In this document: positions 13,202 through 23,850 of the stretch, in pieces
Position numbering within the stretch: position 1 is the stretch's first letter
Layout of the letters: each line of letters opens with the position of its first letter
DNA from: Polytrichum commune
Lineage: Eukaryota; Streptophyta; Polytrichopsida; Polytrichales; Polytrichaceae
Length of the DNA stretch: 64,000 nt
Direction: 5' to 3'
Assembly: GCA_950295325.1 (NCBI GenBank)
Contig: OX485804.1
Span: forward strand, 53,258,001-53,322,000
Program-made: the position numbers and the translations under genes
The notes under the pieces: model-generated
The model's database searches: none
What the model was told of the DNA's origin: nothing
Seen by the model: the letters and a program-made list of their open reading frames with translations, nothing else

Positions 13202-14094
13202 AATATTGAAATCTATGTGATATGTACATTGGATTATACACAATCTACATCATACATGCACATTATAGTAAGTACAAATATGTAGGACTATGATACGTTG
13301 AAGTTTGGGTCGGTTTTGATTCTACTTGCCCTACATATGTTCACAAACACTAGAAGTAGTTGACGCTCGCTAGCAAACGGTGCACGGATTCAAAGAGTTT
13401 AGAGCATAGCATGTACTTGACGATCGTAAATATGTGTTACAAATACATGCACAAGTACAACTTACATGTACATGCGAAACGATGTGAAGTCTTGGGGACG
13501 AGGACACATGCAATTTGCCTTTGTATTGCATGTCCCTTGTTCCCATGTTGGATTCTTCTAAGACGGGCCTTTTATTTTTCCCCAATGGAAATTATGTTGA
13601 TATGTGTGAAGGGCACGTAGTGCTAACCTTATGCCTATGCCCCCTCTCAAGTAGGATAAATGAGACATTTGGAGTGGAGTGACGGTGATGGTCAAAGAAC
13701 CTCACCACATAAGGGACACCAAGTTTGGTTGCTAAGAGCATCTTCACCGTTGATATCACATCTCTCTCCATGCTACTTTAGGAGGGAGTAGAAGCAATAT
13801 ATTCATCATCGTATTCCACCATATCTCTCTTTGAACTAGTCAACATATATTTGGGATAAATTTCATAATGAAGAGGGCATGCTAATTTCTATTTATTTAT
13901 GAAAATGGAGGGTCTTCTACCCCGATCAAACCTCTTTCAATGCTAGAAAGCTTGAATCTATCTATATATCTATCTATCTTACAATATTATTACACGTTTT
14001 GAGATTAAAGTGTAATGAATGAATTGACAATCACGGTTATAATAGTGTTACCTTTGCCATTATAGTTGAAGAAACCCTTCCATTTGAGGTAGAT
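13202..14094. other. No gene or element recognised
   Basis: Open frames of up to 86 codons overlap on both strands at 13360-13620, without a recognisable family. A short TATC microsatellite lies near 13960-13980. Confidence 0.35.
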
Positions 14095-14520
14095 GTGCCT
14101 AATTTGGGGTACGATCCTTAAGGGAGACCTATATTTGACTGGTGCATGGTTGGGTGTGAATCTAAGATGGGACACCAAAAAAGACATGTGTTGAGAGAGA
14201 TTGGAGTATGTGGTTCAAACTTGTTGATTTTTTACATGCACTAGTAAGCATTATGGGAGGGGCGGAGGGGGGGGGAGGGTGGGCTATGTGATCATTCAAT
14301 ACCTTCAAGAATCTTCACTTTGACAATGAACATGACATTCATACAAGCTTTCAAAAGTATGAGGGCAGTGGCTATGGGCATGAGGTGGATTTGCTAATCA
14401 TCTTGCACTGATTGCGTATTTCATATACTACGAGAAGTGAGTACAGAAGAAGGATAAGAAAGTTTCCATTTAAGACCCACTTAGCTTAGTATTCTATAAA
14501 CGCCTTCGCTACCATTTTAG
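14095..14520 (+). repeat. Repeat family R, upstream copy
   Basis: The left part (CCTATATTTGACTGGTGCATGG, 14129 onward) matches 37.76 kb and the minus strand of 0.1-0.2 kb. The right part ('tgctaatcatcttgcactgattgcg', then AGAAGTGAGTAC, then AAGACCCACTTA) matches about 16.75-16.82 kb and 37.99-38.10 kb. It lies directly upstream of the transposase pseudogene, and a partial copy lies downstream in the same orientation. It could be the end region or first ORF of the parent element, or an unrelated repeat. A G9 tract lies at 14267-14275. Confidence 0.45.
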
Positions 14521-15204
14521 AATAGGAATTGGAAGGAGATGTGTTTTGCCACAATTGGATATTGGTTGATGTGCATCCAACTTTGACAAACTTGGATCTC
14601 TTCATATTAGTAGTAGTTTTTAGCTCTCCTTGATCCACCTTCTTCCTCATCCGACATATTGACGTTGCAACCTCTCTTATACCTTTTAAATTACCTTCAA
14701 TGTCATCAAGGTGGCTTATTCAATACATGATGTGGCTCATTAGATGCAATACACACATACACAACCAATTAACAAACACAAAACTCTACATTTTCAATTA
14801 GAGAGAGAGAGAGAACACTGACCTTTGGAAAAACATATGTTTGATACAAGAATCAAACAATTGAAGAAAAAATGATCATGAAACATAAATTATGATTTGT
14901 TGTGATGGTTCATTCCTAGGGAGACAATCAAAGCAAATACTCATCGACTTTATTTGAAATATAACTAAAGTAAGAGCATTTGAAACTTAAATTGATAAAG
15001 TAAAAATACCAAAATGACAATCCAACTTGACAAACAACCAAAGAGGCAAGTAGACGAACAAATAGACATATATAAACTTTGTCAGGTCATAGATTGCACA
15101 AAGCACAATATGGGTAACAATTATAGGAGCAACATGAGGGAACAACATGAAGTGATCAAAAGACTTGATAAGAAGATCTACTCATCTATAATGTAGTTTT
15201 AGAT

Positions 15205-16355
15205 TTGGTTGGAAATCTTCATGACCAAGTATTGGAACTTGGTGTTGTTGATCCTCCTAGGCGTGGTGGTTTGAAATGTAGAAAAAAATCAAATTTTAGA
15301 TGGGAAAGAATTGAGGGGCATGAACATATGGTGAAGAACTACTTTGTGGACAATCCAACGTATGATACAAGGATGTCTCGTCAGAGGTTTAGAACGTCAA
15401 AGCACATGTCTTTAAAACTAGTAGAAAGTGTGGAGAACTATGATTTGTATTTTGTGCAAAAAAACAGATGCTACTGGTGAGTTGGGTTTGAGTAGTTTGC
15501 AAAAATATATAGCAACAATGCGTATATTGACTTACGGCATCGCGTTTGATGCCACTGATGAATATGTGCGATTGGCATTGAGGACATTCATGCATCTATT
15601 GAAACGATTCATTTAAGCCACTCGGGCTCTACATGAAAGCACATATCTTAGACAACCAACCAGAGAAGATCTAGAAAAACAAGTAGCTATCGACATAAAA
15701 CGTGGTTGGCCTGGTATGTTTGCATTGTTGGACTGTATACAATATGAGTGCCCTCTTATGTGGCAAGGAACTTTTCAAGTCAAAGATGACAAAAACTCCA
15801 TCTTGTTAGAAGCTATTGTAGTCCAAAGTTTGTGGATATGGCATGCGATATTTGGTTTGTATGGAAGAAACACTGATATTAATGTACTAGATCGTAGTCC
15901 TTTAGTGACTAACTTTTTGAAGGGGGATGGCCAAGTTGTGAGTTTTGTAGTCAATGATCACATGTATCCATATTACTACCTATTAATAGATTGTGTTTTT
16001 ATCCCCAATGGACTATATTTGTATAAACAATTCATATTCCCCGAGGAGAAAAACAAAAATGCCAAGATGCATGATTCTATGCCAAGATGCATGAGCTTTC
16101 AAACAAAAATGTGGAGTACTAGTTCGGTGTTCTACAATCAAATTGGGAATCATTCAAAATCCAAGTCACCAATGGAACTTGAAGGCCATCAAGTATATTC
16201 TAATGGCATGTGTAATCATGCATAATTTGATCATTGAAGACAAAAGAGACCAAGAAGTGGAGCCCATAATAACACAACCCAATCATGTACCATGGAGATG
16301 TGGACCAATGAATTGTGGATTGAACTTTCAAGATTATGTTTGTGACATGAAATGA
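15205..16355 (+). pseudogene. PIF/Harbinger transposase pseudogene (plant transposon protein type)
   Basis: Broken DDE transposase, the enzyme that cuts and pastes PIF/Harbinger elements. In order: HMVKNYFVDNPTYD and RFRTSKHMSLKLVESV (N-terminal part), DATGELGLSSLQKYI, MRILTYGIAFDATDEYVRL, RGWPGMFALLDCIQYECPLM (first catalytic D), ILLEAIVVQSLWIWHAIFGL, GRNTDINVLDRSPL (second D), a VEY..FGVLQS block (third acidic residue, codon about 16114-16116), and IIQNPSHQWNLKAIK then MACVIMHNLIIEDKRD (C-terminal). Lesions: an A7 run at 15458-15464 shifts the frame; an in-frame TAA stands at 15614-15616; around 16080-16145 the reading passes through three frames, with a TAG right after the third acidic residue. 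An open frame at 15014-15196 may be decayed 5' coding sequence. The family assignment is from remembered conserved blocks, and the order is fully colinear. It cannot be functional. Confidence 0.88.
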
Positions 16356-16599
16356 TTCATTATAAAAGGTCACACTACATGCTTAGAAATGACCTCTAGA
16401 ACATGTAATAAGATTTTTATTCATTTTTTTACTTTTTTCAAAATGCTATAAGTGCACTTTCATGTGTTTTTGCCCTTGATAAAATTGACAAGTTTTAGGT
16501 AAAAGAGCATGACATCTAGCATTGGTCGTGGTTCAATGCGTGTCTAAAAGAGAATAGCATGTGTGCTTAAAAGCTAGTTGTTAACCATTTTGTGTTGAA

Positions 16600-16830
16600 T
16601 AGTCAATGTAATTGGGGGGTGGGTGGGTCACATATATATGATCGTTCAATATGGGATAGGATCCTTACTTTGATAAAGAAATATGATATGCATATGACCT
16701 CCAAAATTTTGAGGTAAATGGCTAAGGCCTTGATTGAGATTTGTCAATCATCTCACACGCATACTACATCCTAGTATGAGAAGTGAACATAATCCTGAAA
16801 TTGTTTGGTTTTGACCCACTTATCTTATTG
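16600..16830 (+). repeat. Repeat family R, downstream partial copy
   Basis: It shares with 14.26-14.50 kb, in the same orientation: the G-rich start (GGGGGGTGGGTGGG), 'tgatcgttcaata', CTTTGATAA, 'aatcatct', 'gagaagtgaaca' and 'gacccacttatctta'. Similarity is patchy, so this is an old direct repeat bracketing the transposase. No clean ends are visible. Confidence 0.4.
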
Positions 16831-16945
16831 AGACCTCAGTTGGAGTATGAGAAATAATGTGAATTAGACTAATTTGAAGAGCCTAATCACACTTATGCTA
16901 TTTAGGATTTACTTTTTGAGGGAGGTTTAAATAGGAAGTGAGTAG

Positions 16946-17250
16946 TACACTATATATGATATTTAGTGTCATGTGGTATTTTATGTCACTATGGTAACTT
17001 TTTGGACAACACCTCTTATGAATAAGCGAGCAAATATTGTTATGGATGATGGATGAGTTCATCCATTGACCAAAACCCTACACTCTCTTGTCAGCAACTT
17101 GTGATGAAATATTGTCATGGATGATTGCAATCTGGATGAAAAACCTCTCAATAAACGACAGTACTGTAAACACTGTAAATCTATAATCCCCCCCAAAAAA
17201 CTTTAGAAGGAATGACACATAATGTTGGGTTAACATTTAGTGTTGGTGGC
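16946..17250 (+). mobile_element. M3 element, copy 1
   Basis: Begins TA then CACTATATATGATATTTAGTG and ends near 'ttaacatttagtgttggtgg'. Shared blocks with the 32.7 kb copy: 'tgtcactatggtaac' against 'ttgccatggtaac', the AACACCTCTTATGAATAAG region, and TTGTTATGGATGA. The boundary at the right is approximate. Confidence 0.5.
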
Positions 17251-17305
17251 TCTACAGCGGTTTACAATCAGTATTGAGCAAGACAATTAGAATTGGTGAC
17301 ACTAA

Positions 17306-17897
17306 GGGTTGCTTCACACTATGGCCGTCCAAGTCGAGAGGCCATAGTGTGGGATTGAATGGCCAAACTTTGTTGAGAGTCCAAAGAAATGGCTGAAAAT
17401 ACATAGCCAATAAGATATACGAATTGGAGCCTTTGGTCGGGCATAGTGTGAAACTTCCAACAGCCAAACCCAAAGTCCAAACCTTTGGCCATGAACTCCC
17501 ACGGGCCTCTCAACTTGGACGGCCATAGTGTGAAGCCTCCAAAGGCCAAGCCCAAAGTCCAAAGGAAGAAGGAGCATCCCACTTTATTCTCTGCCCAAAA
17601 CTACCCCTCCAATCTAATGACCAAGATCATGTCAGTTTATTTTTATTTCTTTTAATGAAAAAAAATCGACGGCCTCTTGACCATAGTTTGGGTTTCCGAT
17701 CTTGTCTGACCCAAACTTCCTTTAAGAGTCTGTCGCCTTGGTCAAAAAGTACTACCATGTAGGCATTTTGGAGAGCGACAGCCTTTGGACTTTGACCTCT
17801 AGTGTGAAGAGTCGAGAGGCCGAACTCTTGGTTTCTTGCAATCTGATCGGTGGAAATCAACGGCCTCTCGACCTTCAGGCATAGTGTGAAATGACCC
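17306..17897 (+). mobile_element. T3 Tourist-like MITE, copy 1
   Basis: 592 bp with inverted ends GGGTTGCTTCACACTATGGC and GGCATAGTGTGAAATGACCC, flanked by TAA on both sides. The ends continue inward as long imperfect repeats (GTCGAGAGGCC and GGCCTCTCGAC). Open frames inside it are shadows of these repeats. The end sequence closely resembles that of the element at 41995. Confidence 0.75.
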
Positions 17898-18013
17898 TAA
17901 ATATATCATATTTAACGTAGGATATCTAAGTGAGGTAATTACTACATTTATCCAGCAAAAATTGCTTCATTTAATGACCGCTAGTTGCAGATGAACGAAT
18001 TGAGTTTGATACC

Positions 18014-18164
18014 AGGGCCACACCGAAATACTCAGCAACTCCAGTCACCAAAAAGCCCAGCCCTACGTATTCTCCAGAAATACAGGGCTGGGATTTTAGA
18101 TGGCTGGAGCTACTGGAGTGGCTGGAAGCAGGCGGGCTTTTGGCTGGGCTTTTTGGTGTGGCCC
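18014..18164. mobile_element. Small MITE, 151 bp
   Basis: Inverted ends GGGCCACACCGAAATAC and TTTTTGGTGTGGCCC, with inner arms AAAAGCCCAGCCCT and AGGGCTGGG. The ends have the same GGGCC start as the T families, but the flanks (CCA on the left, TAG on the right) are not a clean TWA duplication, so the class is uncertain. Confidence 0.55.
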
Positions 18165-18564
18165 TAGTATGAGAAGTAACCAGGTGAAGATGATCAGGAC
18201 TTCAGAGTTGTAGAAAATTTACCAAACACTCAACCATGCAGCTGCCCGGGAAAAGTGAAGTTAGTGGGTGGGGCACTTGAATGTTACCCTTTTGCTTAAC
18301 TCCGATGAACTTGATGTTCTGTGCTTCGATCTTTGAGTTTCAGTTTGAGTTTCAGTTTGACTGCTGGTGATGCTACTTGTGAATGATAGACGTACTTATA
18401 ATGCCCCACCTGATGCACCCTTTTGCAATTGAAGTCTTTGCGTCTTCTTCCGAGCCGGCCGGGCAGAGCTCAAGAACTAAAGATGCCATTGATGAGCCCC
18501 GTCAATCCGCATTTTCACCCAACGTGAAACTGATCCGCAAGCTTTAACACCCCATAACTAAGGC

Positions 18565-19577
18565 CTCCAGTTTCACCTCACGTGAAAAACTGGCTCCATG
18601 CGGAGGGGCCCCCAGTGTTGACCTCTACCATCTTACGGTAACTTATCATAGGTCATTTCTTCTAGACCCTCCAGTTGTTACTTATGTACTAGCGTACACC
18701 GTTTATGGTATTTAGTGTCACGTACACTATTTGTGAAGGGCCTAAACTAGGTGCCTAGAGGTCTCAAAGTGTCACGCTTGTTGATTGCCAGTATGATTTC
18801 ATTTGTCATTCTAAGTAAGGACTCCAGTTTCACCTCACGTGAAAAACTGGCTCCATGCGGAGGGGCCCCCAGTGTTGACCTCTACCATCTTACGGTAGCT
18901 TATCATAGGTCGTTTCTTCTAGACCCTCCAGTTGTTACTTATGTACTAGCGTACACTGTTTATGGTATTTAGTGTCACGTACACTATTTGTGAAGGGCCT
19001 AAACTAGATGCCTAGAGGTCTCAAAGTGTCACACACGTTGATTGCCAGTATGATTTCATTCGTCAACATAAGTCAGGACTCCAGTTTCACCTCACGTGAA
19101 AAACTAGCTCCATGTGGAGGGGCCCCCAGTGTTGACCTCTACAATCTTATCATAGGTCGTTTCTTCTAGACCCTCCAACTGTTACTTGTGTACTAGCGTA
19201 CACCGTTTATGGTATTTAGTGTCATGCACACTATTTGCAAAGGGCCTAAACTAGATGCCTAGAGGTCTCAAAGTGTCACACGTTGATTGCCAGTATGATT
19301 TCTTTTGTCATTATAAGTAAGGACTCCAGTTTCACCTCACGTGAAAAAACTAGCTCCATGTGGAGGGGCCCCCAGTGTTGACCTCCACGATCTTACGGTA
19401 ACTTATCATATGTTGTTTCTTCCAGACCCTCCAGTTGTTACTTGCGTACTAGCATACACCATTTATGGTGTTTAGTGTCACGTACACTATTTGCAAAGAG
19501 CCTAAACTAGATGCCTAGAGGTCTCAAAGTGCCATACCTGTTGATTGCCAACATGATTTCATTTGTCAACATAAGTG
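18565..19577 (+). repeat. Four-unit tandem array, unit about 245-257 bp
   Basis: The marker CTCCAGTTTCACCTCACGTG recurs at 18565, 18822, 19079 and 19324 (spacing 257, 257 and 245). Every unit also carries GAGGGGCCCCCAGTGTTGACC, CCTAGAGGTCTCAAAGTG and an M4 left end, CACCGTTTATGGTATTTAG or a variant (18697, 18954, 19201 and 19457). Only the last unit runs on into a full M4 element. The array therefore arose by tandem duplication of a segment spanning flanking DNA and the M4 end. Confidence 0.85.
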
Positions 19578-20038
19578 ACCTCTTCAAATTGAATAAAATA
19601 TCTACATTATGACATTTAGAGTAGCGCATTGGGGACTATAGATGATAGTCTCAGTGTGTTTTAGTATGCAAGGGGAAGATGTTTTTGATTGTATTAATGG
19701 TAAGCGTCATGTGTTTACATTTTGGTATATAAGAAGAGGATATTCTTAAGCATACTAATGACAAGTGCCATGTGTTTACATTTTAGTATACAAGAGGAGG
19801 ATATTCTTGAGCATATTGATGACAAATGTCAATTGTGTCCACTATAGTCAACTTGTAGACCACTGTGTAATATAGGCATGCATCTTCTAACACTATTGAA
19901 CATACTCATGCCAAGATATTAGTGAGCACACTTGAATGCCAAGTGTCATGAGGTGACACTTATGGTAAAGTAGTTACTCATCAATGTAACTTAGCATGTG
20001 CCTCAAAACATGGTAAGTGGATAATACCATAAACAATG
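19457..20038 (+). mobile_element. M4 element, copy 1
   Basis: 582 bp from CACCATTTATGGTGTTTAG to ATACCATAAACAATG, with TA at both sides. The interior, including 'atgacatttagagtagc', 'gtcaacttgtagacc' and 'caagtgtcatgaggtgacac', is shared with the copies at 28.6 kb (inverted) and 30.0 kb. It contains an internal ~61-bp duplication around ATGTGTTTACATTTT (19710 and 19771). No coding capacity. Confidence 0.75.
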
Positions 20039-23000
20039 TACACATGATGACTTGACATACTTACGCTTTACCAATTGTATTTACTAAGTCATGGGGGTAA
20101 CAAGGAAGACAAATAATGAGAACATGAGGGCACGAGATAAAGAATGTAGTAAGGATTCACCATGCGAAATCATTGGCTTGTGGACGAGTTTAAAGATACT
20201 CATATCATTTAACCTCTAAAGGCTGAAGCAAAATCTTCCCAAATTGTTTGAAAGAGTTTAGTCCATTTCATCGGCTAGGGCTAGATGCCCACCTCTTTGA
20301 GTTGGGCCTTCATCAACGTTGTTAAAGCAGAGAGGGCTTGGTAAAAACATGAGCTCCATACATTTGTAATTAATTGGGTCATAGTACATGGGTCGTAATA
20401 AGTTGATCATGGGGTCATTGGTACTAAATCCGGGGCCAAATAATTCAAGAAATGCTTTCACACATTTATCTATTTTTATTTTCGGATACATTGTGGATTC
20501 AAAATCCATCTTGATTGAATGTAGGACCAATTGAGTTGAAGGTTGAAGTGAAGCTATTTGTGGCCATCATCTAAGTTGTAGTATGTTACACTAGTGACCA
20601 CTAAACACATGACTATCGTTTTCTAAACTCCTTCATTAGTTGAGAAACAAGTGGCAGTCCCACTTTGTCACACACAAGGTAATCACAAATAAATTTGACC
20701 ATGTCAGAAAATCAATGAGAAATCGACACAAAATCCTACATGTTCATAAATGGATAATGCTTAGTGCTCATACGGATTTTGTGGCAAGCCAACTTGAACA
20801 CTTTATCTCAACAAACATAGGGTGACCATCATGAGGAAAACTATTTATTGTTAAAATCCATTTTTTTAGTAATACTATCCTCCATCAATTATAGGAGGTT
20901 TTCACTAGGAACACTAATTCATGGTCTTTAGCTGCCGGGAAGTCCACTTTACATTTTGTTGTGTGACCAAGGCTTTTATAAAGTAATGTTGATTCCTCTT
21001 GGTCGTGGCTTTGGACTACTAACCATGACCCTGAGATATGCCACAAAAGCCCCAACGCTTAGTCACATGTGTGGAATGACCCATAGCATTTATCGATTGT
21101 CATTCACACCACTACCAAAAAAAAAAAAAATGAGTATCAACCACAATGTTAACTTAGGAAAGAGGAATACAAGCGAACCTCTCATTCATTTGACAATATG
21201 CAATATGGAGGTATTCTAATTCAATTGGGTTGACACCATAATTAGCTTCAAAAATCACAAATTACTTTAGATGGAGTCATTTGAGATGAAGCAATCACAA
21301 ATACGCGAGGGGTCAAGTTTTTAGGTTGGATGGATGAGAGGTACGCTTGTACACAACAATTCTTTCTCGCCATACACTTAGTACCAAATTAAATTAGAAG
21401 AAGATTTTGTTGGTTTGTGGACTAGCCAGTGGTTCTAGAATCTAAATGGATAAGCCGAGTTCACATTATGGATAATAATTATTGAATTTGTTTGTGTAAG
21501 GAAGGTGGTTTGACTTATAATATTTTCACATGCATGACTAAGGTAGTACAGGTCCAATAATGTCGATGACCCCATTTCCAACACCTACTTTCCGCCAAAA
21601 GCAAGCAACTACGCACTTCAACATGAACACTGCTACGAGCATGAGACCTAGGCAACTTGTCCTGTGTTGGCGAGTTTCTTGCAAATCTAATACTTACATT
21701 GATGGATTTTTAAAGTATTTTCTATGATGCACGACGATTTACACCAATGCGAATGCAAGATGCCTTGGACTTGTATGCTTATAGTGCACTAATCGTAATA
21801 TTCAAAGGACTAAAATTGGAACTTGTTGTGGAAACCCTTAAACGTTGTTTTATGGAATGCAAGACACTCCACATAATTTGGAAACTCTCTAGTAGCGGTA
21901 GAAGTAGCTTAGGTAGGGAAGGACCTCTTGTAAAGAGACCATCACCGGCATTACTCATGCCACTAGGCACAATAGTCACTACAATCACAATACCAAGAAA
22001 GAGATGTTAGTTGGGACCATGCTTAGGTCCTCTATTTTGCATAGTCGGTGGACTAGATGTAGGAAGGTTTTGTATTTTATACTTTTCCAATGAGGATATG
22101 ATAGTGGAAAACACTTGTTATAGAGCTTGGAGTGAAAGCATCCACACGAGAATGGCGCATGGAAACCAAATTATGAAGTACGTTGAGTATAGAAGTGCAA
22201 AGAATCAAGTGGCCCTTGAGGCCGAATATGTGAGCATTTGGTGTGCCGGTGAAGTGCTTTGTAAAGGTGACTTCTCTTCCCTTCAATTGAACTTATCCCC
22301 TCCTTTCTCCCCCAATCAAGAAATCCCCTTTCCCATAAATGGAATTGGTTGGCTCCCTTTTTATGGTTTCATGAATTCACCTTGTTTCTTTCCAAACCTA
22401 AAAAGAAAAAGACAAAGTACAACTCATTGGTTGAAAGAGATACATTATTAACGATCAACATTGTCCACTATGGGAGGGCCTTTGTGCCTGGGAACATTCC
22501 TTTATAATTTAGATATGAGATGTATGATGTCCAATGAGACATATGACTTGAACATTCCTATATAAATTAGATATGTTTCAATCCATGCGATCCCACCATC
22601 ATTCACGTGCTCAAAATGTAATTGCTAATCCAAAAGAGAAAAAGATTAAAAAAAAATGAATAGTTTGCATGGGTTAGGTAAAGGTCCGAAAAGTTCAAAA
22701 TGTCCATGATAGGCACTTCTACCTTGTATCTAGTAGAGAGGTTTATGCATATGTGGCATGTCCCATAGAAAGGTTAACATAGGTGGATAGGCAGGGTCCA
22801 CTATATATGTCGATTATTTATATAATAAAGAACTCTATAAATGTTTATTTATTTATCTTTATAACACATATTTTTTATAAGATTGGAATATTTGAAGGTC
22901 GAAATTTAAGTTTAGGATTGCCTTTGGAGTGATTGTTCATTGTGTAAATCTAATCGGCAAGAGTTGGAGAAAATGTTAAACTAACCAAATAGAACCAACA

Positions 23001-23476
23001 CACATAAAGTTACATTGAGGGTTTTGACACAACCTTAGGATTGCACTCATGCGGACACCAATACAATCTTGGCCACGTGCAAAGAGATCATACTTCACAT
23101 ATAACTCGTAAGGATCTTTCGATCGCTAAGAAACCAACTTTCTCATTCTTATAAAAAATAAAATTATGCATGCACAATTAAGTTGTTCCTATGTGTCTCA
23201 CGCACATTAATCATCATACTTACAATCACAAAGTGTGATACTTCATTCAAAGTCTTGCTGAACGCGCCCGGGCTAATGTCCCACCTACACCTTACGTTCA
23301 CAAATGGAATTTTAAAAAAAAAAAATCTATGTTCAACTGCGCCTTGAAGACACAGTTGGGTATCGCCTATGGGTTGGCTATTCCTTATGGTCCCCTTTCA
23401 CGATAGGCTATGTTCCCCATTGGAAGTTCATTCCATTGGGTGTCTTTAGCGGTACATCCGTTAAAAAATATAGTTG
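20039..23476. other. No gene recognised; open frames without a family
   Basis: Open frames include 20258-20530 on the minus strand (90 codons), 20956-21219 (87) and 22011-22451 (146) on the plus strand. The last contains SAKNQVALEAEYVSI, which loosely recalls the copia RNase H 'EAEY' block, but nothing around it supports a retroelement. No terminal repeats were found. Confidence 0.35.
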
Positions 23477-23489
23477 CTTGGCAACTTAG

Positions 23490-23837
23490 ATAGATAGAAA
23501 CTCCGGTCCCTTTTTAGCAAGGGGTTGGCGTGAATAAAGTGTCTGTTCGTAATGTCAATGAACCGATGCTCACTGGACAAGGGGACATTGAGACAATACT
23601 ACTCTCCCCTTTCGAGGATGGGCACTATAGTGACACACTATACTAGTGCCTTGAAGATATCGGACATGTATCCACCCAAAGGGCTTTGAGGTACCCATAC
23701 AACAAGGTCCAAGGACCCCCCACCATAGTTGGGTGGACTAAGGTGGTGAGCACCACGCCGGCATGGGGAATAGAACCCACAACCTCCTCATTGGGGGCCA
23801 TGAGCCCTAACCACCAAGCCAAGGCCCGTGGTGCCAA
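23490..23837 (-). mobile_element. SINE-B, full-length copy
   Basis: 348 bp on the minus strand between two exact copies of CTTGGCAACTTAG (23477-23489 and 23838-23850). The 5' end reads TTGGCACCACGGGCC. An A box TGGCTTGGTGG (23811-23821, 10 of 11 consensus positions) and a B box GGTTCTATTCC (23767-23777, 10 of 11) lie 44 bases apart, as in a tRNA-derived pol III promoter. The 3' end runs into a short TCTATCTAT tail. It is unlike SINE-A outside the boxes. A 64-codon open frame over the boxes is a shadow. Confidence 0.85.
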
Positions 23838-23850
23838 CTTGGCAACTTAG

